Origin: an uncultured Bacilli bacterium
GTDB taxonomy: Bacteria; Bacillota_I; Bacilli_A; RF39; UBA660
Reading direction: 5' to 3'
NCBI GenBank assembly: GCA_947632415.1
Contig: CANRPB010000006.1
Span: 1-37,633 of the forward strand
DNA length: 37,633 bases
Part shown: one piece after another, positions 20,979 to 29,558 of the stretch
Numbering within the stretch: position 1 is the stretch's first letter
Layout of the letters: each line of letters starts with the position of its first letter
Position numbers and translations under genes: made by a program
The notes under the pieces: model-generated
The model's input: only the letters and a program-made list of their open reading frames with translations
What the model was told of the DNA's origin: nothing
Database searches by the model: none

Positions 20979-22140
20979 GATTGTTGTTGTTGCTTTTTTG
21001 CTTTTGTTAACTGGTTGTGCTGATAAGAATGTTTCTGATGTGATTAATGAGTCTCAGGATAATTATAGTATGATTAATGAGTCTCAGGAGGATTATAGTG
21101 TTTCTTTGTTTGCTGTTGGGGATGCGTTAATTCATGATGCTGTATATAAGGATGCTCAAACGACAGAAAAGTCTTCTGATGGATATTATATTTATGATTT
21201 TAAGGATATGTTTACTGAAATAGCGCCTCTTGCTTCTAGTCATGATTTGGCTTTTTATAATCAAGAGACTATAATTGGGGGTAAAGATTTGGGGTTATCT
21301 AATTATCCTATGTTTAATTCTCCTGATGAGATTGGTCTTGATATGTTGGCTTCTGGTTTTAATATTGTTAATCTTGCTACTAATCATACGATGGATAAGG
21401 GTGTTAAAGGTGCTAGTTATTCGGTTAATTTTTGGGAGTCTCAGGATGCTTATGTTACTGGTAGTTATTCTTCTTCTTTGAAGCGTAATAATATCCAGAT
21501 TGCTGAAAAAAATGGTATTAAGTATGCGGTATTAGGTTATACTTATGGTACTAATGGGTTGCCTGTTCCTAGTGGTTATGAGTATTTGGTTAATGTTTGG
21601 AGTGTTTATGGTGATGATTATGAGGCTTATAAGGAAGTTGTAAAGCAGGATGTTTTGAGTGTTAGGGATAAGGTTGATGTGCTTATTGTTTCTATGCATT
21701 GGGGTAATGAGTATACGCATGTTCCGACGTCTTATCAAAGAGATGCTGCGCAGTTTTTATCTTCGCTTGGTGTTGATATTGTGATTGGAACTCATCCGCA
21801 TGTTATTCAGCCAATTGAGTATGTTGGTGATACTTTAGTTATTTATTCGCTTGGTAATTTTATTTCAGCACAGGCTGATGAGAATACTAGGGTTGGAATG
21901 ATGGTTTCTCTTGATATTAATAAACATGTTCATAATGATGATGTTAGTGTTACGATTGATGATGTTCAGGCTGATTTGATATGGACTTATCATGAAAGAT
22001 ATAGGAATTTTAAGGTGATACCTTTTTATAGTTTGAATGATACTTTGCTTAGTGGTTATGAGGCTAAGTATGAGAAGTATAAGAGTATTATTAATCCGAC
22101 AGGTGATCAAAGAATTCAAGTCGGTTTTAAGGAGATATGA
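20956..22140 (+). CDS. CapA-family (PGA_cap metallophosphatase) lipoprotein
   Basis: Lipobox LLLLTGC; FAVGDALIHDAVYKDA; NLATNHTMDKG; VDIVIGTHPHVIQPIEYVGDTLVIYSLGNFIS. Confidence 0.9.
   Translation: MILSLRSRIVVVAFLLLLTGCADKNVSDVINESQDNYSMINESQEDYSVSLFAVGDALIHDAVYKDAQTTEKSSDGYYIYDFKDMFTEIAPLASSHDLAFYNQETIIGGKDLGLSNYPMFNSPDEIGLDMLASGFNIVNLATNHTMDKGVKGASYSVNFWESQDAYVTGSYSSSLKRNNIQIAEKNGIKYAVLGYTYGTNGLPVPSGYEYLVNVWSVYGDDYEAYKEVVKQDVLSVRDKVDVLIVSMHWGNEYTHVPTSYQRDAAQFLSSLGVDIVIGTHPHVIQPIEYVGDTLVIYSLGNFISAQADENTRVGMMVSLDINKHVHNDDVSVTIDDVQADLIWTYHERYRNFKVIPFYSLNDTLLSGYEAKYEKYKSIINPTGDQRIQVGFKEI
21042..21101 (+). repeat. Two tandem 30-bp units inside the CapA-like gene
   Basis: gattaatgagtctcaggataattatagtat / gattaatgagtctcaggaggattatagtgt (27/30 identical); encodes INESQDNYSM-INESQEDYSV. 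Confidence 0.85.
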
Positions 22141-22580
22141 TAATGGAAATCAATAATAGAAAAGCAAAGTATGATTATCAGTTGTTTGATTCTTATGAGG
22201 CTGGTATTGTTTTGGTTGGTACTGAGGTTAAGTCTATAAGGCAGGGTAATTGTAATTTGAAGGATAGTTATGTTGTTATTAGGGGTTTAGAGGCTTATGT
22301 GATAGGTATGCATATTGGTCAATATAAACAAGGTAATATTTTTAATCATGATGAGACGAGAACGAGGAAATTGTTGCTTAATAAGAGGGAAATTCTTAAG
22401 ATTAATGATAAGATTAAGATGAATGGTTATACTTTAATTCCTGTTAAACTTTATTTTAAGAAGAATAGGGTTAAGTTATTGATTGCTTTGGCCCGTGGTA
22501 AGAAGTCTTATGATAAAAGGGAGGCTATTAAGCAAAGGGATATGAATAGGGATATGAGATCTCGCTTAAAGGGTAATTAA
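22137..22580 (+). CDS. smpB: SsrA-binding protein SmpB
   Basis: NRKAKYDYQLFDSYEAGIVLVGTEVKSIRQGNCNLKDSYV...ALARGKKSYDKREAIKQRD. Confidence 0.97.
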   Translation: MIMEINNRKAKYDYQLFDSYEAGIVLVGTEVKSIRQGNCNLKDSYVVIRGLEAYVIGMHIGQYKQGNIFNHDETRTRKLLLNKREILKINDKIKMNGYTLIPVKLYFKKNRVKLLIALARGKKSYDKREAIKQRDMNRDMRSRLKGN

Positions 22581-22587
22581 TTTATGG

Positions 22588-22616
22588 CATGGGTAATAAT
22601 ACTCATGTTTTTTTTT
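22588..22616 (+). terminator. Intrinsic terminator after smpB
   Basis: CATGGGT-aataat-ACTCATG stem followed by T9. Confidence 0.8.
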
Positions 22617-22665
22617 ATTTCTTTGGGTTTCTATGGTATAATATTTTTGAAGATGAGATGGTTTT

Positions 22666-24054
22666 ATGAAAAGATTTGTTATAGTTTTTATTTTATTTAT
22701 TGTTATTTTTGTTGTGTCTGTTTTGTATAATACTTTGCCACGTCTTGAGTTGAATGGTAGTAAAAATATGGTTATTTCTTATCGTGATACTTATCATGAG
22801 GCTGGTGTTATTGTTAAGAATGCTAATGACGATTATGTTAGTAAAGTAAAGATAGATAGTAATGTTGATACGAAGGTTATTGGTTCTTATTATGTTGATT
22901 ATTCTTTGAAAATTGGTAGAAAGACTTTGCGTGTTAGGAGAAATGTTAGGGTTGTTGATGATGTTTCGCCGGTTATTAAGTTGAAGGGTGAGCAGATTGT
23001 TCAAGTTTCTCTTAATGATGTTTATGAGGAACCTGGTTATAAGGCAGTGGATGAGTATGATGGTGATATTACTGATAGGGTTGAGGTTATTGGTGAGGTT
23101 GATACTTCTAATTATGGTGAGTATGTTTTGACTTATAGGGTTACTGATAATAGTAATAATAAAGTTGAGGTTAATAGAATTGTTAAGGTTATTGATGAGG
23201 AGGCTCCTAAGTTTGTGTGTGATAGTGATTATTCGGCTTTTGTGCTTGGAGCGGATAGTGTGATTGGTTGTTCGGCAATTGATAATTTTGATGGTGATAT
23301 TACTGATAAGATTAAGGTAGAGGGTAGTTATGATGTTAATACTAAGGGTATTTATAAGGTTATTTATAGGGTATCTGATGATGCTTCTAATGAGGCAAGT
23401 ATTGAACATAATATTGTAATATATGATAATAAGGAGGATGCGGTTGCGTTTCTCACTTTTGATGATGGACCAACGAGTATTACTCCTAAAATTCTTGATG
23501 TTTTGAGGGATTATGATGTAAAGGCTAGTTTTTTTGTTTCGCCTCAGAAAAATACTGATAATTATAAGTATATAAGTGAAGAGTTGGAGTCTGGTTATGA
23601 GGTTGGAATTCATGGATATCATGATACTGAGGAATTGTATAGTGATTTTGGTTCATTTAAGAGTTATTTTAAAGAGATGCAGAGTTTGCTTAAAAGGGAA
23701 ACTGGTAGGGATATTTTTATTTATCGTTTTCCTGGTGGTAGTAAGTCGAAGAATTTGCGTTTGAGTGTTTTTAATGAGATAAGTTCTTATTTTGATGATT
23801 TGAATGTTGTTTATTATGATTGGAATATTGATTCTATGGATTCTTCTTCTTTGACGATAACTAGTGATGAGATTATTAAATCGACTTTGATGCAGGTTAT
23901 AAATTGTTCTAGTAGGGAGATTACATTACTTTTTCATGATTCTGATACTAAGGAACAAACGGTTAAGGCTTTGCCTTCGATAATTAGTGTTTTGAAGGAT
24001 ATGAATTATCAATTTAAGACGATTAGTGAGTCTAAGCCTGTTCAATTTAGGTAA
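22666..24054 (+). CDS. Polysaccharide deacetylase (NodB) with N-terminal anchor and Ig-like (DUF5011-type) repeats
   Basis: N-terminal TM; repeats such as EEPGYKAVDEYDGDITDRVEV...; AFLTFDDGPTSITPKIL, VGIHGYHD, YRFPGGSKS catalytic motifs. Confidence 0.92.
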   Translation: MKRFVIVFILFIVIFVVSVLYNTLPRLELNGSKNMVISYRDTYHEAGVIVKNANDDYVSKVKIDSNVDTKVIGSYYVDYSLKIGRKTLRVRRNVRVVDDVSPVIKLKGEQIVQVSLNDVYEEPGYKAVDEYDGDITDRVEVIGEVDTSNYGEYVLTYRVTDNSNNKVEVNRIVKVIDEEAPKFVCDSDYSAFVLGADSVIGCSAIDNFDGDITDKIKVEGSYDVNTKGIYKVIYRVSDDASNEASIEHNIVIYDNKEDAVAFLTFDDGPTSITPKILDVLRDYDVKASFFVSPQKNTDNYKYISEELESGYEVGIHGYHDTEELYSDFGSFKSYFKEMQSLLKRETGRDIFIYRFPGGSKSKNLRLSVFNEISSYFDDLNVVYYDWNIDSMDSSSLTITSDEIIKSTLMQVINCSSREITLLFHDSDTKEQTVKALPSIISVLKDMNYQFKTISESKPVQFR

Positions 24055-24061
24055 TAAAAAA

Positions 24062-24079
24062 AATCAGTATAAACTGATT
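24062..24079. terminator. Bidirectional terminator between convergent genes
   Basis: AATCAGT-ataa-ACTGATT preceded by an A-tract on the + strand. Confidence 0.6.
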
Positions 24080-24323
24080 ATCTGTATGGCCCGTAGTATG
24101 GTCCTGGGTATGGTCCGTAGTATGGTCTATAGTATGGTCTATTGTATCCATATCCGCCTCCCCAGAATGCTGGTGCGATGGCTGCTCCTGTTACTCCTCC
24201 TAGTAGAAATGGGAATGCGAATCCGCCTCCGATAAGTCGTTCGTCGTTGTTTTTTGGATATTCTTTTGGGTTATAGTTTTGTGGATAGTTATAAAATGGT
24301 TGATAATTGTTCATATTGTTCAT
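24078..24323 (-). CDS. Small Gly/Tyr/Pro-rich, coat-like protein
   Basis: MNNMNNYQPFYNYPQNYNPKEYPKNNDERLIGGGFAFPFLLGGVTGAAIAPAFWGGGYGYNRPYYRPYYGPYPGPYYGPYR; SD aaaggaga upstream on the - strand. Confidence 0.7.
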   Translation of the reverse strand: MNNMNNYQPFYNYPQNYNPKEYPKNNDERLIGGGFAFPFLLGGVTGAAIAPAFWGGGYGYNRPYYRPYYGPYPGPYYGPYR

Positions 24324-24418
24324 AAGTATCTCCTTTCAATATATAATATGTGTTATTTATTTAAAGGTGAAAAACAGTTAAAAAAAAAGGTTTTTGTCAT
24401 ATACTTGATTAGGGTGGT

Positions 24419-25276
24419 ATGATGAGGAATTTTTTCAGTAAATTGGGTATGGCGACTTTAATTTGTTTGAGTTTTATAATTTCTGAGAAAACGGCGGTGG
24501 TTGTTAATGATATGGATGAGTTGATGACTGAGATTAAGGATAAGGCTGATAGTTATTATGTTGGTGGTGTTGATGCTGTTATAGATGATACGGGAATGGT
24601 TCCTGGTTTGTATGGGAAGCGGGTTAATGTTAAGAAAAGTTATAGTGAGATGAAAAAGATTGGTTTTTTTTGTGACAAGTATTTGGTATATGATGATGTG
24701 GAGCCTAATGTTAGTTTAAAGGATAATTATGATAAGGTAATTATTAGTGGTAATAGGTTAAAGAATATGGTTAGTTTGATGTTTAATGTTTCTTCTTCGG
24801 ATGATATTGGTGCTATATTGGATGTTTTGAATAGGGAAGATGTTAAGGCAACTTTTTTTGTTGATGGAAACTGGTTTGAGAGTAATAATGAGTTGACTTT
24901 GAGTCTTATTAAGGAGGGGCATACGGTTGGTAATTTGGCTTATGGTATGAATTATCAGAAGGCTGAGTATGTTTGGATGAATAATATTTTTAGAACGTTG
25001 GGGAAACAAAAGATTAATTATTGTTATGATACGGGTAATGTGGATGATTTGAAGGCTTGTGCGCTTCAGATGAGTTATACGGTTAGGCCTAGTATTGTGG
25101 TTGGTTCTAATCCCATGATGGAGATTAAGAAGCAGATTAAGGCTGGTTCTTTGATTTCTTTGGATGTTAATGAGAAGGTAAATAGTGAACTTGGTTTGAT
25201 TGTTAGTTATATAAAATCTAGGGGATATAGGCTTGATAATTTGACTAATCATTTGTCTGAAAAAAATAGTAATTAA
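24419..25276 (+). CDS. Polysaccharide-deacetylase-fold protein lacking canonical catalytic motifs
   Basis: NodB-like layout (MFNVSSSDDIGAILDVLNREDVKATFFVDGNWFESNNELTLSLIKEGHTVGNLAYG) without FDDGP or HxxxH. Confidence 0.75.
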   Translation: MMRNFFSKLGMATLICLSFIISEKTAVVVNDMDELMTEIKDKADSYYVGGVDAVIDDTGMVPGLYGKRVNVKKSYSEMKKIGFFCDKYLVYDDVEPNVSLKDNYDKVIISGNRLKNMVSLMFNVSSSDDIGAILDVLNREDVKATFFVDGNWFESNNELTLSLIKEGHTVGNLAYGMNYQKAEYVWMNNIFRTLGKQKINYCYDTGNVDDLKACALQMSYTVRPSIVVGSNPMMEIKKQIKAGSLISLDVNEKVNSELGLIVSYIKSRGYRLDNLTNHLSEKNSN

Positions 25277-25310
25277 AGTCTTAATAATGTAGACTTTTGT
25301 TTTTTTTTGT
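25275..25310 (+). terminator. Intrinsic terminator after the deacetylase-like gene
   Basis: AAAGTCT-taataatgt-AGACTTT plus T-run. Confidence 0.75.
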
Positions 25311-25344
25311 ATTATAATAATCGCATTCCAAGGGGGGTAATAAA

Positions 25345-27672
25345 ATGATTAAAACGAACTTGCCAGTCATCTTATTAAAAGGAATAGTATTACTTCCTAA
25401 TAATGATATTAGATTGGAATTTAGTAATGATGATAGTAAAAATATAATTGATGTGGCTGAGTTGTTTCATGATAATGAACTTTTGGTTGTGAGTAATATA
25501 AAGTTATCGGAGAAGCATCCTGATATAAAGAATTTACCTAAGATTGGTGTTGTTTCTAAAATAACTCATAAGGTGGAACTTCCTAATGGTAAGACGAGGG
25601 TTGTGATTACTGGTAAGACGAGGGCTACTATTCATGAGTATTTGAATTTAAATAATAGTTTTGAGGTTTTAGAGTCGATTTTGTCTAATATTGATGATGA
25701 GGTATTGGATGAAAAGGAAGAGGTAGCGATTATAAGAAAGTTATATCGTGAGGTTGATGCTTGTGTTAAGACTGTACCTAGAATGAGTAATAGTGTGTTG
25801 TCGCTTATAATTAATTCTACTAGTTTGTCAAAGATGACTGATATAATTACTTCTTTTTTGCCGGTTGATGTTAATAGACAGAATGAGTATTTATTGGAGA
25901 CTAAGGCGAGTAATCGTGCGAAGATGGTTCTTGAGGATTTGTATAGGGAAGAAGAGTTGTATGAGATTGATAAGAAGATAGATGCTAATATCAAAAAGAC
26001 GCTTGATGATAGTCAAAAGGAGTTTATTTTAAGGGAGAAGATTAAGACTATTAAGGAAGAGTTGGGCGAGGTTAATTTAAAGGATCAAGAGATTGAGAAG
26101 ATTAAGGAAAAGATGTCTAAGTTGAAGGCTCCTAAGCATGTTAAGGACAGGCTTAATGAGGAGTTGAAAAGGTATGAGAGTTTATCGATAATGTCGCCTG
26201 AAATAAGTATTATTAAGAGTTATATTGATTGGTTATTGGATCTTCCTTGGAAGAATGAGACTAAGGATAATAATGATTTGAAGCAGGTTAGAAAAATTTT
26301 GGATGAGTCGCATTATGGATTGGATAAGGTTAAGACGAGGATTATTGAGTTTTTGGCTGTGAAGCAGATGACTCATGAACTTAGAGGTCCAATAATTTGT
26401 TTAGTGGGTCCACCTGGTGTTGGTAAAACGTCGCTTGCTTTTTCGATAGCTAAGGCGATTAATAGGAATTTTGTGAAGATTTCTGTTGGTGGTATTAACG
26501 ATGATGCGGAGATTATCGGACATAGGAAGACTTATATAGGTGCTAGTCCGGGTCGTATTATTTCTTCTATGAAGAAGGCTGGTAGTGTTAATCCGGTGTT
26601 TTTAATCGATGAGATTGATAAGATGACTAAGGATATTAAGGGTGATCCTGCTAGTACTTTGTTGGATGTTTTTGATCCGGAGCAGAATAAGTTTTTTATG
26701 GATAATTATATTGATGTGGAGTATGATTTGTCGAAGGTAATGTTTATTACGACGGCTAATTATATTGAACAAATACCTGAGGCTTTGAGGGATAGGTTGG
26801 AAATCGTTTATTTGAGTGGTTATACGGAGTATGAGAAGTTGGATATTTGCAAGAGGCATTTGATTAAGAATGTTGCTTCAGAGCATGGTATTGATGAGAA
26901 TTTGGTTAAGTTTAGTGATGATATTTTATTGGATATAATTAGATATTATACTAAGGAGGCTGGTGTTAGGGAGCTTGAGAGGAAGATTTCTACTATTATT
27001 AGGAAGATTGTTACGGAGATTGTTGTTGGTGATTCTTTGAAAAGTGAGATAGTTATTACTAAGGAGAAGTTAGTTGAGTATTTAGGAAAAGAGAAGTATC
27101 ATTATATTTATAAGGAAACTAAGGCTCAAGTTGGTGTTGTTAATGGTCTTGCTTATACTTCTTATGGTGGTGATGTTTTGCCAATAGAGGTTAATTTTTA
27201 TAAGGGCAAGGGCGATTTGGTTTTGACTGGTTCTTTGGGTGAGGTAATGCAGGAGAGTGCGAAGATTGCTCTTAGTTTTATAAAGTCTAATTGTAGTGAT
27301 TTTGCGATTAATTTTGATGATATTGTTGATAAGGATATTCATATTCATGTTCCTGAGGGTGCTATTCCTAAGGATGGTCCAAGTGCTGGTATTGCGCTTA
27401 CGACGGCTCTTATAAGTTCTATTTCTAATAAGGAGGTTCCTACTGATGTTGCGATGACGGGGGAGATTACTTTAAGGGGTAATGTTCTTGCGATTGGTGG
27501 TCTTAAGGAGAAGAGTACTGGTGCTTGTCGTAATGGTATTAAAAGGGTAATTATTCCTTATGATAATTTGTCTGATTTGGATGAGATTCCTGATGAGATT
27601 AAGGGTAATATTAGTTATATTCCTGTTAAGAGTTATGATGAGGTTTATAAGATAATATTTGGTAATGGTTAA
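25345..27672 (+). CDS. lon: ATP-dependent endopeptidase Lon (LonA type)
   Basis: GPPGVGKTSLAFSIAKA; TLLDVFDPEQN; GDVLPIEV; PKDGPSAGIALTTAL; GNVLAIGGLKEK. Confidence 0.98.
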   Translation: MIKTNLPVILLKGIVLLPNNDIRLEFSNDDSKNIIDVAELFHDNELLVVSNIKLSEKHPDIKNLPKIGVVSKITHKVELPNGKTRVVITGKTRATIHEYLNLNNSFEVLESILSNIDDEVLDEKEEVAIIRKLYREVDACVKTVPRMSNSVLSLIINSTSLSKMTDIITSFLPVDVNRQNEYLLETKASNRAKMVLEDLYREEELYEIDKKIDANIKKTLDDSQKEFILREKIKTIKEELGEVNLKDQEIEKIKEKMSKLKAPKHVKDRLNEELKRYESLSIMSPEISIIKSYIDWLLDLPWKNETKDNNDLKQVRKILDESHYGLDKVKTRIIEFLAVKQMTHELRGPIICLVGPPGVGKTSLAFSIAKAINRNFVKISVGGINDDAEIIGHRKTYIGASPGRIISSMKKAGSVNPVFLIDEIDKMTKDIKGDPASTLLDVFDPEQNKFFMDNYIDVEYDLSKVMFITTANYIEQIPEALRDRLEIVYLSGYTEYEKLDICKRHLIKNVASEHGIDENLVKFSDDILLDIIRYYTKEAGVRELERKISTIIRKIVTEIVVGDSLKSEIVITKEKLVEYLGKEKYHYIYKETKAQVGVVNGLAYTSYGGDVLPIEVNFYKGKGDLVLTGSLGEVMQESAKIALSFIKSNCSDFAINFDDIVDKDIHIHVPEGAIPKDGPSAGIALTTALISSISNKEVPTDVAMTGEITLRGNVLAIGGLKEKSTGACRNGIKRVIIPYDNLSDLDEIPDEIKGNISYIPVKSYDEVYKIIFGNG

Positions 27673-27699
27673 AAAGATAGAATAAACTATCTTTTTTTT
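27673..27699 (+). terminator. Intrinsic terminator after lon
   Basis: AAAGATAG-aataaa-CTATCTTT plus T-run. Confidence 0.8.
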
Positions 27700-27724
27700 A
27701 ATAGTATTTATTAGGAGGGAAAAA

Positions 27725-28429
27725 ATGAAGAAAATAGTTCCGTTTAAAAAGAAGTTGACTTTTGATACTAATGTGAGTGAGATAACGAGTATTTCTTTGG
27801 AGAATACTTTGCATTGTTCTTTAAATGTTGTTGATGGTGAGTTGATTATTAATGGTAGTTATAAGATAACTGATACTAGTATTAAAGTTGATGATTTTGA
27901 GTTTAGGGTTCCTGTAAATATTGAGATTGATGATAAATATATAACGGATAATATTATTATTGATATTGATGATTTTTATTATGAGATTATTAATAGTAAT
28001 ATTTTGGAGGTTAATATAGATATTTTACTTGATAATTTGGTGTCTAAGCCTATGATTGATCAGGTTAGGGAAGAGGTTTTAAAGAGTTCTGAGGAGGATA
28101 AGGTTATGGAGCAAGAGGATTTGTTTGAAAGTGTAGTTAGCGATGATGTTCAGTTGGATAATTCTAGGTGTATTGATGAGGATGATGTTTATGAGGAGAT
28201 TGGTTCTACTAGTGTAACGAGTGATTTTAAGGATAATAATATTTTTGATTCTTTTAGTACGGGTGATGAGGATTATTCAACGTATTATGTTTATATTGTG
28301 CGAGAGGGTGATACGCTTGATAGTATTATGACAAAGTATGATATTTCAATGGAGAAGATGATGGAGTATAATGATGTTTCGGAGTTAAAACTTGGTGATA
28401 AGTTAATTATTCCTGAGTATAATGTTTAG
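27725..28429 (+). CDS. spoVID: SpoVID-like spore coat morphogenetic protein with C-terminal LysM
   Basis: N-terminal SPOCS-like beta-rich region; acidic linker; C-terminal YYVYIVREGDTLDSIMTKYDISMEKMMEYNDVSELKLGDKLIIPEY (LysM); followed by a YsxE/CotS-like gene. Confidence 0.7.
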   Translation: MKKIVPFKKKLTFDTNVSEITSISLENTLHCSLNVVDGELIINGSYKITDTSIKVDDFEFRVPVNIEIDDKYITDNIIIDIDDFYYEIINSNILEVNIDILLDNLVSKPMIDQVREEVLKSSEEDKVMEQEDLFESVVSDDVQLDNSRCIDEDDVYEEIGSTSVTSDFKDNNIFDSFSTGDEDYSTYYVYIVREGDTLDSIMTKYDISMEKMMEYNDVSELKLGDKLIIPEYNV

Positions 28430-29333
28430 ATTAAATGAGGTTTTGAAGAAGAATAATTTGAAACCTCGTAAATATACTAAGAGGGATAGTGTAATGTTGG
28501 TTTCTACGGATAGTGGTAGGTATGTTGTTAAGGAGCGAACGCGGGATAATCAGTTTATTTATGATTATTTGAAGTCGCGTAGTTTTGATTATATGCCGAT
28601 GGTTGTTAATTGTTATAGTGATGATTATGAGATAACTAAGTATATTGAAAGTTTTGATATACCTGATGAGCAGAAGATTTTGGATTTGATTGATTTGGTT
28701 GCTTTACTTCATAATAAAACCACTCATTATAGAGAGGTTACTGAGGATGATTATAAGGAGATTTATGAGGATTTAAAGAATAATGTTGAGTATTTGTATA
28801 CTTATTATATGGATTTGATTACTCTTATAGAGAGTAAAGTGTATATGAGTCCAAGTGAGTATGTTTTGGCGCGAAATATTTCTAAGATTTTTTCTGATTT
28901 GGATTTTTTGAATGATGAAATTGATAAGTGGTATGATATTGTTAAGGAGAAGAAGAAAAAGCGTCTTGTGGTTTTGCATAATAATCTTGAATTGGATCAT
29001 TTTATTGTTAATAAGCAGAATTTTTTGACTAGTTGGGATAAGTCTAAGATTGATATACCTATTTTTGATATTTATAAGTTGTATTTGAGGCATGGTTTGG
29101 ATTTTGATTTTGCTGAGATTTTTAGAAGATATGAAAGGAATTATCCGCTATCTATTGATGAGAGAAAGTTGTTTTTTATTTTAATTTTGTTGCCTCCTAA
29201 AGTTGAGTTTAATAAAAGTGAGTATGAAAATACTAGAGAAGTTGGGAAAATGATTGATTTTATTTATAAGACTGAAATGTTTGTTTCACCATATTATTCT
29301 GAAAAAGGAGAAAAAGATAATGCATATAAATAG
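28422..29333 (+). CDS. ysxE: CotS/YsxE-family (kinase-like fold) spore coat protein
   Basis: NNLKPRKYTKRDSVMLVSTDSGRYVVKER...LVVLHNNLELDHFIVNKQNFLTSWDKSKIDIPIFDIYKLY; overlaps and directly follows the spoVID-like gene. Confidence 0.7.
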   Translation: MFRLNEVLKKNNLKPRKYTKRDSVMLVSTDSGRYVVKERTRDNQFIYDYLKSRSFDYMPMVVNCYSDDYEITKYIESFDIPDEQKILDLIDLVALLHNKTTHYREVTEDDYKEIYEDLKNNVEYLYTYYMDLITLIESKVYMSPSEYVLARNISKIFSDLDFLNDEIDKWYDIVKEKKKKRLVVLHNNLELDHFIVNKQNFLTSWDKSKIDIPIFDIYKLYLRHGLDFDFAEIFRRYERNYPLSIDERKLFFILILLPPKVEFNKSEYENTREVGKMIDFIYKTEMFVSPYYSEKGEKDNAYK

Positions 29334-29462
29334 AAATAGTAGGAATATATTGAATCGTGTTAGAATAAAGAATGTTAGTAGTAGTTGATATATTAGTAGG
29401 ATTGAGAAGGCAAATATTAGAATAAACCATTTTCCTCTTCCGAACCACCATTTGTTGTTCAT
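29286..29462 (-). CDS. 58-aa hydrophobic membrane protein (not in ORF track)
   Basis: Reverse-strand ATG..TGA: MNNKWWFGRGKWFILIFAFSILLIYQLLLTFFILTRFNIFLLFLFICIIFFSFFRIIW; SD-like AGGTGAT just 5' of the ATG; 3' end overlaps ysxE convergently. Confidence 0.6.
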   Translation of the reverse strand: MNNKWWFGRGKWFILIFAFSILLIYQLLLTFFILTRFNIFLLFLFICIIFFSFFRIIW

Positions 29463-29522
29463 ATTATCACCTATTTTAGTATATGTTTTATATAAAATAT
29501 TGAATAGGCTTTGTGATTTTAT

Positions 29523-29550
29523 TTGACTTTTGTTAATTATGTGTTATAAT
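29523..29550 (+). promoter_or_regulatory. Promoter of ssrA
   Basis: TTGACT (29523-29528), 16-nt spacer, TATAAT (29545-29550); tmRNA 5' end about 9 nt downstream. Confidence 0.85.
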
Positions 29551-29558
29551 TTTTTTAT

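Noticed and set aside
22693-23622. 309-aa minus-strand ORF
   Set aside because: Antisense to the Ig-like/deacetylase gene; composition is Ile/Asn/Thr/Leu-rich as expected from the reverse of G/T-biased codons; no motif.
24026-24235. 69-aa plus-strand ORF
   Set aside because: Antisense to the Gly/Tyr/Pro-rich protein and overlapping the deacetylase end; low-complexity MV/RS and Leu runs; no SD.
29260-29451. 63-aa minus-strand ORF MVVRKRKMVYSNICLL...
   Set aside because: Different frame from the better-supported 58-aa ORF at 29286-29462, and no good SD.
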